Assembly: GCA_035582835.1 (NCBI GenBank)
Contig: JAYKAV010001000.1
Location: 2,789,403 to 2,853,402, forward strand
DNA length: 64,000 bases
Direction of reading: 5' to 3'
From: Phoebastria nigripes
Lineage: Eukaryota > Chordata > Aves > Procellariiformes > Diomedeidae
The notes under the pieces are model-generated. The model searched no databases and had not been told where the DNA came from. It worked only from the letters and a program-made list of their open reading frames with translations. Below are positions 26,301-37,265 of the stretch, in pieces (position 1 is the first letter of the stretch; the number at the start of each line of letters is the position of its first letter). The position numbers and the translations under genes were made by a program.

Positions 26301-29300
26301 CTGCTCTTCCTTCCTGTACAAGGTGGCTTTCACAAAGTGCAAGAGTTCCTGTATCTTGTTGATACAACCTGTACGTTGACCAAAGCAAGTATACTACTGC
26401 CCAGGGTACTGGCTCTAGCCAAAGGCAGGAGGAAGAGATGTGGGAGGCCAAGAGAAAAGTTTTATGCTCTTTGTGCACAAGTTGTGTTTCTGAAACAGGA
26501 ATGGTATTTCAGGTGCTCAGTTGTCTGTGTATTAATTATCCACATGATTTCACTGTTAAACAAAACTGATGAGATGCTTCAGCAGCCACGTGATCTTGAT
26601 GGCTGCCAAGCACAGGTGAATCCCTTCCATCTACATCAGATGCAGCACAAAAAATAATTGAATGCATGAAACAAAATTATCCTTCGAGGCAGCAATTTCT
26701 GGTAGAGACACTCTTGGCAGGAGTATTTGGTATAAAATCTTGATGCAATAGACTTTTTTTTTCTCTTTTGTGATTTGTCTTAAAACTAGCAACTGCTTCT
26801 CACCCGATCACAAAACATAGCTACACACAAGAAGGGCACTTGTGTTTCATTAACACACGGTCATAACTTACTCGCCTGTGCTTATTACTTATCGCTCTTA
26901 CTGAATTTCCAAACTGGTCTCGGAAATGTCGTGTATTTACTGAAAAAGAGATGTTCCTGCTTCACAATTAATTTGTTAAGGAGCTCGTTTTCTCCAGAGG
27001 AGCTTTCAGAAATAAATGGATAACTCAAAGGAGAATCCTGGAGGGCACTGTACTTGGGACACTTTTGTAAAAATGAAGAGCAATGCACTTTTTGTACTCT
27101 GTCATCATTTAGACTGCTGTGACCCTTCCCCACCCAAAAGTGTATTTTTCTGTTTTCTTCATGACGTAACTTCTTTCCTTTTCAAATTCATGCTTCTGTT
27201 TCAGTAGTGTTGAAGATGGAGCTACAGTGTTAAAATTGCAACCCCATGGCCATAGGGAAAATCCCAATGACTTCAGGCTGAACAGCACTGAGGTGTCTGA
27301 CACACACACCATGGCATCTTGTCTGCGTTTTCCTTGCGAAACCCTGACATGTCCTGTATGGGTTTTCCTTCAGTTGTTTGTTTCCTGCGTCGTTAGCATT
27401 TCACATGCCCACAATAATTTTCTGTCCTTCTGAGAAATTGTATGTTTTTTCCTGCCACCCTTTTAGACATGAATTTTATTGAGTGGTTGAGGATTAGTCT
27501 ACTGTTCTCTCTCTGGGCTGAAGTGTTGATGTTTGAACAATGCATAAGGAATCCTCCCCCACGGACGCCGTGCCTCCCTACCCCCCTGCACCACCTGGGG
27601 ATGAAGAGCAGCCCTCCTCGCCTGGTGACACGTGGGGTCCTGGTATTTAAGCTCAGCCCCAGAGACACATGGGTACAGGCTATAAACCTTGCTACTGGCT
27701 TATGTGGTTGAAGTTTCGGACACCAGCATCGCTTTTAAAACGTGGATGTGCTCGAGAGCTGAACCTTGCAGCTGTGGTGATGGAGGCATTGCGTTATAGT
27801 CGGCAAAGGGAAGCCCGGGACAAAGGCAGTTTTGCATAGGAGCGGTATGGAAGTGCAGGGAATGGCGGTGGACAGCGTCGTGCCGGGAGAGCCTCCCTCC
27901 ACCTTCCTTTGCCCGGGCTTCCTCTGTCAGACCTCTCGCCTGCACAGCGGAGCAGCGTCTCTGGGACGCTCCATCTGCAGGCCTTCCCTTTGCTCCAGAT
28001 GCTGGCCAGAGTGGTGGGTGAGGAAGCTGAGCTCCATGACTGGTGGTCTCTGTCCCTTCGGAGGATCACAGAAGGTGCTGCGGGAGTGCCATGTGGCAAT
28101 GGCTTTGGAGCCCTGAGTTTTATTTTCCAGGATTAACAGATTTTGAAAGCGTATTGCTTGTCAATTTTGCACTTTTTAGTAAATTCCTGTACAATGCTTT
28201 ATGGTTAAAAAATAATAATATTATTCTCATGGCTGCCATTAAAATTTCTAGAAATAAAAGCATCTCATAATGTACTCAGGAAATGTGAATCCTAAGCTGT
28301 AAGGTATGTATGTTTGTAATGATTAATCGGCTCAGCTCAATACATACCTGAATCATGTTTAATAATACCAGGGGCTGTGCGAATTCAGGCAATCTTTGTT
28401 GATGTATTCTGCAATACTGCAGTGATTCACAGCATCCTGCGGAGACCACCAGGCCAGCCCCAGCACTAGGCAGGTTACAGAAACCGCCTCAAAATCTTAC
28501 GAGAAGCTGCTGTGGTCTCCCGCAACGGAAGCCGGGTGAGCAGCCACAAGCTCGCGCCATCACTTCTGAGTTCACAGCCTCACCATCCGGCAGCGCCAGC
28601 GGATGATGGGGCTGTGGGTAGGCCTGGCTGTGTTTATTCCTTCAGCATCTTAATGCAATTACAAAGCTGATGTGTGTCCAGCCAGCTCGGTCCATGGCAG
28701 CATTTGGTTCATCTTTAAAGGATGGTGAAGATGCGTTTGATGCTTGTGCGTGAAGCAATAGGGCCATCTAGAATAAAAGCCTACGTTACATTTACTTCTG
28801 CAAAGTTGCTCTGCATTTGTGTGTCTACCGCAAGCACTTATGCTTTAATGCGGTGTGTGATTTTTCAGCTACTGTAAATAGATCATCTTTACAGACCACA
28901 ATAAAATGTTTGTGTAATGCTTAACTGTACATTAAGTAAAAACCTGTGTTAGAATATCCCTGTATTCTTTCTATTGGGTAAATAAGAACATAAAGGCGAG
29001 CATCCCCACCACTCCCATTACTGCGCACAGCGCTTAGTTACATTAGAAAAATGAGGCATTGTTCTGCCAACTTTTGTCTCCCTCCATTTGTGTTTCTTAC
29101 CGCTTTTGAATCCAGTATGCTGACCTATGAAGCAATTACTTCTGAAATCCAGCTATCATGGCACACATAGGTACTATGGCATGGCTACTGCCAGGAGTCA
29201 ATGGCTAGCACCGGTCTCCTGTGCTTGCAGCTAAAGCATTATTGGTTTGAGCTGGCGTATAACTAATAGCATATGGAAGGTGTAGGTGTTACGTTGTCTG

Positions 29301-31990
29301 CTGAAGCATGACTTGTATTGCATTAAAGCATCACGGTGTTTTTAAACAGGCTAAAAGAGTTTTTCAGCTGTGGTCAATTATTGGGCTGTTGCACCGACAG
29401 TGTGCAGGGTGTTTGGGTGGTAATAGGGGCCTGTATTGTATTGACACCTTGCCTGCACCTTTGCAGACCAGCTGAAGCANTTGATGTGTTTTGCAGTTCA
29501 TACAGCTGTTCGGGACCGTTGCAGGTTTATAAATATATTGCAGAATCTGTTTTTGTATGCTTTTGCTCTGCTGTCTTGTGCATTGCTGCAGGAAGCGTAC
29601 ATGTCTTCTCCTCTTCCTCTTAAGACTGAGCACTCGGACTGCAGCTTCACTGCTGTGTAAATTCACACAACGGGACATGCTCCCCTCGCCGCCCCTCCAG
29701 GCAGCACGAGAGCAGGAGGCAACTCCAGCTACTGCAGTTCAGCTCCAGAGCAGGGCAACTATTTTACAGGAGGTTTGGGGGCAGGAACCGAGGTTCAAAA
29801 CTGCCTCTGCTCCTACGGAGAAATCAATATTTAGCCATAAAACCAGGAGGGGCATGGTTGGGAATCACAGCCTGAATGAAAGGGTTTCAGTATTGTTGTA
29901 GAAGATAAAACAAGAGGAAAACATTTTTGAATTTACTGTTTGTGTATTGAGGCCTTTTATGATTCATCAGTAAGTAAATATAAGCTAAGGGAGTGATTTG
30001 TTTCTAACAAGCTTATAAAATACTAGAGTCATTTGTGAGTTTATTGGAGTGCTGATTATAAACATTCCCTCATGCACACTCCTTTGTGTCAAATTAACAT
30101 TCAAAATACAAATATTGTATCTTTGAATATTTCTGTAATCTCTTCCCAAGTATTTGGGAACTTCGGTGAGACGATTGACGGTGTCACATGAAAAGTAGCC
30201 CAGCGCTCTGTCACAGTTTTGGACATATTTTTCATTTCTTTGGCATTTGCTTTGCTCATGCTGCTTCTTTGAATTGCCTGCTCCATGCTCTAGCATTTCA
30301 TTTTTTGATACAATGCATAATTGATGCTCATCTAGCTGCGAAGATTCAACTGTTGTGCATGCCGCGCTGCCTGCGTGTGGCTTCCCGGGATGTGCCCCGC
30401 AACCCGGCGGTGCCGTTGCGTGATGGGAGGAGTGGCCGGTTGCCCTGGGGCTGGGTGGCCTCGGCATGGCTCCCCGCAGCCTGCCAGGGCGGTTCAGGCG
30501 CACGGGTGGCACCGGGGGCATCCCAGGTCTCCCAAAGTGTTCCCCCAAGGAGCTGGACTTTGTGGCCTCACGAGCCTCAGGTGTGATTAGAAAGGGAGCC
30601 CCATTCTTGCACTTTCTCTTGTGCACTAATGCATTTTCTGTTGGTAATCATAAGGAAGAGAAAGGTAAAGAATAGGCATGGTCTGCCGCACGTCCCTTAG
30701 ATCGCTGGTTTAGACCTGTCCCCTGCAGGCAGTTTTCCCAAAGGATGAGCTGTGTGTGGAAGGTGTCCTGAGGCCAGGGCTCTTGAGGTGCTGCTGGTTG
30801 GGACCAGGGAGCTTTGGGGAACAGATCTTGGTTGAGCTCCTTGCTGCCTCTATGGCTACAGAAGTGCCATTTCACACCCTTCATGTTGGTACAGCAGGTG
30901 TGTTTATAGTTTAATCGGACTGACCTTTTAGTTTTATTTTATGATTTTGTTTCCCCCCCTTGCCACTAAAACATTCCCCATATTGTCATTGTCAGTGCCC
31001 AAATTCCTTGCCTTTCCTGTCACTGTGTAACTTGTTTTTACTAAGCAGAGGAAAATCCTGCAAGGGCGGGTCTTAGGCTAACATTATTATAGTGGCTGCC
31101 ATTTAAAAAGTCAATTTTTGCCTACAGGCAGAGTATTGTTATCAGAGTTTGTACCTATTTTGCATATATACGATTGTATCTTCCCTACCTCTCTGGGGTG
31201 ACAGGAGCAAATGCCGACTTCTTAATGCCGATCGTCGAATGCGAGCTTAAAATAAGAGCTCACAAGAAAAATGAAGAATAAAATGGTGGGTAGCAGGACT
31301 CTGACGGATCTTTATTGTTTCCTCCTTTTTGGTTCAAACAGGGACTCCATGACAGCTTGATTTAGGATCTTATTTTATTTGAGGGAGCAGCTGAAAAGCA
31401 GCTTGATTTTTTCTTCTCATTTTTCACTCTTCCTCAGTAACTTTTGCAGGGCTGTGGAATATGCTCCTTCTCATCTGGGCTCATTAGGTGGATACCCCTA
31501 AATCTATTTCAAGTTCAATGAACGCACATCAGGCCCTTCTCTGCAGCAATCCTACTACACCTTTGGACCTTTCCAAGTCATCTTGGCCGCTTCTGCATGG
31601 CTCCAGTCCATTACTGCACCCACCCGCTGAAGGCGCCATCCTGCTTGGCCCTGCCTACCCTCTGTGGCTGGGAACTTCTTAGCGCTTCTTTGTGGGCAGG
31701 GGCTTGGGGCTTGGTTTTTTTTAAAAAATGTAACTTCTCGGAATGAGCGGAGTCACAGAGAGCCCAGGAAACGTGTACAATGCCATGAGCCTGAGATCTG
31801 GGTAAGTTTAAGCAAAAATAGCTGTGTAGGAGTCCCACTGTTAACGAGCCGTCAGATCCTCCTGGATGTGATTGTGTTTTGATACAGTGGCGTGCTCATG
31901 CTTTCCCGTGGCTGGAAGAGGGCTTCTTTGGCATCATCGTAGGATCGGTGTTTCCAGATCCCTTTATTTGAGCAAAAATACAGACTTTCC

Positions 31991-32130
31991 TTATCTTATG
32001 CTAAGTTTTCTGTCACAGCCCACGTATGTTCTTTGGAGTCTGTCTACAGCATAAGAGTTTGCACGTGGCTTTCCTTAATGGATTAAAAAGCTAATGACAT
32101 ATAAAAAGAAGAAGATGTGTTTCTAAAAAA
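31991..32130 (+). repeat. Left arm of a long inverted duplication
   Basis: Bases 32002-32106 are the reverse complement of 33358-33462. The 105 positions align without gaps and, by hand, with only three mismatches. Outside this core the similarity continues weakly on both sides, to about 31991 outward and 32130 inward, but with gaps and many differences. No recognisable transposon terminus or target-site duplication was seen. Confidence 0.9.
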
Positions 32131-33196
32131 TAAATAAAACCAAGCTGGCCATCTTGTGCACTGACAGCNTATCTGCCAACAGCTGCATGCCTGACTGAGC
32201 TACTCACATAATAAAATAGAAAGGGATTTGTTTAGAAAGGTAAAAGCCAAAGTACTTTGAGTTTAGGAGCCTGGAAGAAGGTTTCTGCCCACGTTGCCAA
32301 CCCACTGACACCCTGTGCGGCTGCGCAGGATGCATGCTCTGGCCCTCTGCAGAGAGCTCGGAGCAACTGTTTCATTGCTGCCTGTCCAGCGCCTTGTGCT
32401 GGACAAATCCAGCTCTAGATCATACGTGAAGGGTGCAAGCTGGCTTGCAGAACAAAGAACAAATGTAAAGGTGATATTAGTTTGATACTAGGTTTTATGT
32501 ATTGTAATCAATGTTTCTATGTTAGATAAGTGCTACCGAGAGTAACTTCACAGTCTGTGCTATGCAGAGTCATTGCTTGGCAGGGAGATCTCTTCCAAAA
32601 GGTTGCTGGACTACCGCTTTTCTTATTCNAGATGAAGCTGCTACAGGGTATGATTTCCACTTGGACTGTGGAGTGTTAATCGAGCAAATTCACTTGTGCA
32701 TATTCCCACAGTATAAGGATATATGTCTGCATAATGCAGAGATGCTTAAGATANTTTCTTGTTTTCATGCAGATTCTTCTTTTTGACTGCCTTAAGGAAT
32801 ATCATGTGTTACTGCACCTTAGGATTCCTGACTTAAAATATGTCTGATAGGGGTTTTTCATTCTTTTTGGCATATTTGCACTTAATGAGCTTTGAGAGAT
32901 ATTCATGCCATGCAAAATCAGTCACCTATCTTAGCCAGCCAGACNTTTTTTAGTCACCCTTGGTTCCCTCTATTGGCAATGGCATCTTGTTTCGTCAGCT
33001 CCGATAACTGGTTTGTGTCCCCGAGCTCCCGCCCTAGTCCATGGGGAGAGAGAGCGAGGGAGGCGCCTTGGGGTAGGGGCTGGNGACAGAAGCCTCTCCA
33101 GGGCTGGGCTGTGACGTGTGTTCAGCCCGCGTATGAACAAGTAAGCTCTGGTGCAGTTGTGCTAAATGGTCATGTCAAAATAGCTGGTTAACTATC

Positions 33197-33212
33197 ATTT
33201 TTTTTTTTTTTC
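33197..33212. repeat. Poly-T run
   Basis: A run of about 15 T lies in the spacer of the inverted duplication, shortly before its right arm. It is simple sequence with no other content seen. Confidence 0.8.
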
Positions 33213-33334
33213 CAAGAAAAAGCTGAGAGATGTTTCCATTTTTTTGCTTGTCTGCATGTATTTTAAAGGAATTTTAGAATTTTGGTCCGTAAGCTGATAA
33301 CAACACCATAAGATATTGCTTTTCAACCAGAGGC

Positions 33335-33472
33335 TTTTCCCTAACACATTTTCTTCATTTTATATGTCATTAGCTTTTTAATCCATTAAAGGAAGCCACG
33401 TGCAAACTCTTATGCTGTAGACAGACTCCAAAGAACATATGTGGGCTGTGACAGAAAACTTAATAAGAAAAG
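33335..33472 (-). repeat. Right arm of a long inverted duplication
   Basis: This is the partner of the arm at 31991-32130, in opposite orientation and separated from it by a core-to-core spacer of 1251 bases. The core is 33358-33462. Sharp preservation of the core beside degraded flanks suggests gene conversion between arms or selection on the core, not two unrelated repeat insertions. Confidence 0.9.
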
Positions 33473-33774
33473 AAGGTGAATTCATATTTAAAAGAAATGC
33501 ATTTGTTTAATCTGAATAAGTGGGTGCAAACTGCCCCAACATTACAGGAGTGCAGCGTTTGGCCAATCTCTGAGCTGTTTGGTGATCTGCAACAGAAATA
33601 ATGCTCACAGTTGGTTTTCACTTGCACTTATAACTTTATGCCCACTGCATTGTTTCCCAGATATCTATACTAATATAAAATTTAATTTGACCATAGCTGA
33701 TACTGCTGTAAAGTTTACATTACTGGATACATATTGCCATGTTTATGCAGAATTTGCAATATCAGAATAAGGCC

Positions 33775-33835
33775 CCTCGCACCAGTTCACCTGTATTCAC
33801 TCAAGGGGCATTGCACCAATGCAGGGATAACTGAA
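33775..33835. repeat. Possible palindromic repeat relic
   Basis: GGCCCCTCGCACCAG at the start and TTGCACCAATGCAGG with GATAACTGAA at the end recall the arms of the same old palindromic repeat class as the other relics. The internal pairing is mostly lost, so the call is weak. Confidence 0.25.
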
Positions 33836-35181
33836 TTTTTCTTTGCTGATGCAAATAAAACTGTACCCCACCCCACCCCCCAAAAAAGTTTGAGTTTTAT
33901 CATACTTTGATGCCTGAAAGAACCTTCAGTGTTTCTCAGTTAAACTGTACATTTAGAAGTGTTTTCATTTTGTTATGCGTTCTGTTTTTATCTCTCCTTT
34001 TACCAGTTTTTCTGCTTCCCTGATGCCATCATGGAAGTGGTTTACGGCTTTCTCCTACTCTGTGCATCGCTGGGTGTAGTTGACAACAACTGGCTTGTAG
34101 CCTGTCTGTCATGTTAATTATATACTATTAGAGACCATTAATCTGATGATTATTTACACGATAGATTTGTAGTCTATCATGTCAATGTGTACTTGGGAAA
34201 CTGTAATCTGAAGATCAGTGACACACATCAGCGGGAGTTTGCGTGTTTAAAAAAATACTGTGTGCTATCCCGAGTGTGCCCGGCTAGCGCAGGGGGCTGG
34301 CAGCCAGGGCTGAATGCCGCCCTGACTTGGATCCCCACCCCAGGAACCTGCCTTTGGGCAGATGAAAATGCACCCAGCGTTTGGCTTTTAAGCAGTAGCT
34401 GCGGGATGCAGCTGCCACCCCATGCGCAGGTGCCTGGGCAGGGGAGGGGGCTGGCGATGAGAGGGAAGGCTTTGCCTTTGGCAGCTCTTGCTCGAGTCCT
34501 GGCAGCTCTGGGGGCCTCTGTGCAACCATGGCCAATGCGTGCTGGGACTGCAGGAGGTCTGGGTGCAACGCGGTGGGGAGGGGGCACCTTGCGGCTCTGG
34601 TGGCCCTGGTGCTGAGGCTGGGGAACGTGCCAGGCCTGTAAAACGAGTGAAAAGGGCTTTACACCCGTTTAAACTCAGTTTAAAGCTTTGCGTGTTTTAA
34701 AAGCACTTGGCATATTCCAGTGGGATGTTTAATAAGAGTATAATGATGTTTTAATTTTAATTTTTAATTTCACAAGAAGAATAGATGCCAAGTAGATACT
34801 AGTTATTGCTGTTTGTCTGTATTGAGCTCTTCGATGTGATATTGTCAATAGGATCAGAGGACGGATGTATTCCCNCTGTGTAGCAATGCAGGGAGCTGCT
34901 TCCAGGGAAGAGGAGAGACCAGGAGTAATAAGGGATATTCAGGTTTAAGCGACACGATGGCATGAGGGAGGCTAGTGCAGGGAACGGGCTGTGTGGCCAT
35001 GGGCCTGGATTCAGGGCTGTGTTACTTCAGTTCCACCAGGTATCGACATTAAACTTGAAATAATACAGCTGTGAACGTATCAAAACATTGAAATACACGA
35101 CTAGGCTTGAGTTGTGTGGGAATGCGGTGTTTTTATTAACCTCTAGCCGTTCTTAGGGGTTCATTAGCTTTATCCAGACTC

Positions 35182-35183
<2 letters not shown>

Positions 35184-35224
<41 letters not shown>
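35184..35224. repeat. (TG)n dinucleotide microsatellite
   Basis: About 20 perfect TG units without interruption. This is long enough to be polymorphic. No gene feature overlaps it. Confidence 0.97.
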
Positions 35225-35227
<3 letters not shown>

Positions 35228-36280
35228 GGCTTGCACACTCAAAGGCAGCTTGTGTTTCTTTTCTTGTATGGGTTTTGCATTTCCATGGAAGCCACTGGAG
35301 TTATTCCTTAATGAACTATTGTGAAGGAACAGCCAGACCTATCAGACTTTAGTCCACAAGAAGTTTTAATATAGGCTATTAAAAAAAAGCATCTTCAGAG
35401 AAAGGCTGCTAGAGTGTGAAGTTACTGTGCTAAAGTGTACTGCATTTCTATAAATTATCTTTATGCAGTTTCCCAGATTAATATCTAAATCTAAAATAAA
35501 GCTCTGCAGGCGGGGTCCCTCTGGGGCTCCACAGTCAGCAGATAGATGATGCACAACTCCACGAACTCCTTTGAACTTTCAGATTTTATTTTTCTTGTAA
35601 ACCGAAAATTAAGCTGATGAAGACAGGCTCGGCAGACCCATCTCATGTGTCTGAGGTTCAGCCTTCCCCTTAGGAAGCGGTGCTAGTGGGGGAGCGCGCA
35701 GCCTGCGGCCGGGAGGAAGGCAGGGGCTCTGGAGCAGCACAGGAACCGCTGTCGCAGTTGGTAGGAAACTCCCTGCAATCTCATTCCCAGTCCCTCTGGG
35801 ACCGTGCTTCTTTTTAATGGTCATTTTAATATTGCAGTGTACTGACATGTACTGGAGGCAGTGAACTTACAAGCTACCCTATAAATAATTTGGCATCTAA
35901 TTCTGCATATTTTGAGCTTGAGGCCCCCTGAGATGATGAAAAGAGTTTAAAGCCCGTTGTGTGGTTAGGCTAATTTAGCCTGAAGAAGAATACCTTTTCA
36001 AGGCCACAGATGTGTATAAGTAGTACATCACAAGAAGCCTTGGAGTTTGTTACCAGGAATCCATAGGTGCTTCCTCTAGCACCTACGTTTGCCAGCAGGT
36101 CCTGCGGCTTCTGTCTCCTAATATCTTCCCTGATTTCCCAAATCCCGTTCCCCTGGAGAGCTTCCCCAGCTGGAGAACAGCGACAGCACCTTCCAGCTGC
36201 CAGACCCTTGTCCGGGCTGCCCATCCCTCGGAAAACTATGAAGAACAGAACTGATTTTAATGAGTCTCATCCAAAAGCAA

Positions 36281-36356
36281 ATGTAAGGAAAACCAACAAA
36301 AACACACACAAATGCACATTGGGAACTCTCTGTATTTTTGTTGGTTTTCCTTACAT
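36281..36356. repeat. Perfect 22-bp inverted repeat (hairpin)
   Basis: Bases 36281-36302 are exactly complementary to 36335-36356, leaving a 32-base loop. Pairing stops abruptly at both ends. Transcribed as part of the intron it would form a stable 22-bp stem. The arm length is close to that of a microRNA duplex, but microRNA precursors usually have a longer imperfect stem. A small inverted duplication is therefore equally likely. Confidence 0.85.
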
Positions 36357-37129
36357 AGTTTCTAGAAAAATCCAAGTCCCTGTGTTATCATTTTTCATTA
36401 AAGTGATGTTTCTAACCACAGTGGACAGCTCTCATATCCCTTGAAAACTTATAATAGTAAAATTGTCATAAGGATGAAGCAGGAATGCAAGATTTTATTA
36501 AACAATCTTTGGCTCATAAAAGACATCAGTGTTGTGCCATTCTAGATCATATAAATATATTTCAAAGCAGAATCATATTTCAGCAGAGAGATAAAGCACA
36601 AAAGAATATGAGTAGCGGATACCAACATAAAATATTAAACCATCCAAGAAGGGGTGTAGGTGTATGTTTATCCACATGGGCAAGTCAGGGGCTGTGAGCA
36701 AGGCAAGATTTTGGCAATATATCAGTAGAGCCATGAGCACAGATATCCGTGGCAGTTTGTGTGTGTGTTTTGCGGTGACGGGGGGGTTTGGCATGGTTTC
36801 TCGCAGCGTGGAGCCGGGCGTTTCTGCACAGCCGCATGAAACGCTGCGGGAACATGACGGGTGTCTTTAGTCTGGCAGAGTCGTCAAAGGGAGATATGAG
36901 CTTTACCTGGATAAATAAGTATAAATAGTTTTCTTTCTGATATGTGACCAGATTATTTTCCAGTTGATTTCCAGCCAAGGTCCCAAGTGGGCCACAGATC
37001 AAAAAAAGATAAGGGTCAGTTACAAGGTTGAGCTCATTCGGCGTTGCCATAGTAACTGACCTCCAGCATCCCTGGGAGGCCGGCACCCAGCTCCCCAGGT
37101 GACATTGCTGCTGCCACACCATCAATCCG

Positions 37130-37265
37130 CTGCCTTTCACCGCCCAGGCTGCCTAATCGCTGGGGCGCCGCGCCACAGAGCGGCTCTGTGCCACTGGCCC
37201 ACGCCGGGGCAGGAGCGCGGGGTCCCCTCGCCCTGCAGCTGCCCCACCGGCGAGGGAGGGGCTCA
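37130..37265. other. Short CpG-rich patch
   Basis: A compact GC-rich stretch with dense CpG (GGGGCGCCGCGCC, GCCGGGGC and similar) inside AT-rich intron. No splice site or coding signal goes with it. It could be a small unmethylated regulatory patch or a by-product of GC-biased conversion. Confidence 0.35.

Noticed and set aside
25730..26657. Overlapping 210- and 242-codon plus-strand open frames
   Set aside because: They contain an ambiguous codon, overlap in different frames, and sit in a GC-rich block where stop codons are rare. No known family was recognised.
29985..30626. 213-codon minus-strand open reading frame
   Set aside because: No recognisable domain, and composition shifts from GC-rich to AT-rich midway without any splice or promoter signal. 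A frame of this length is expected by chance somewhere in 64 kb read in six frames.
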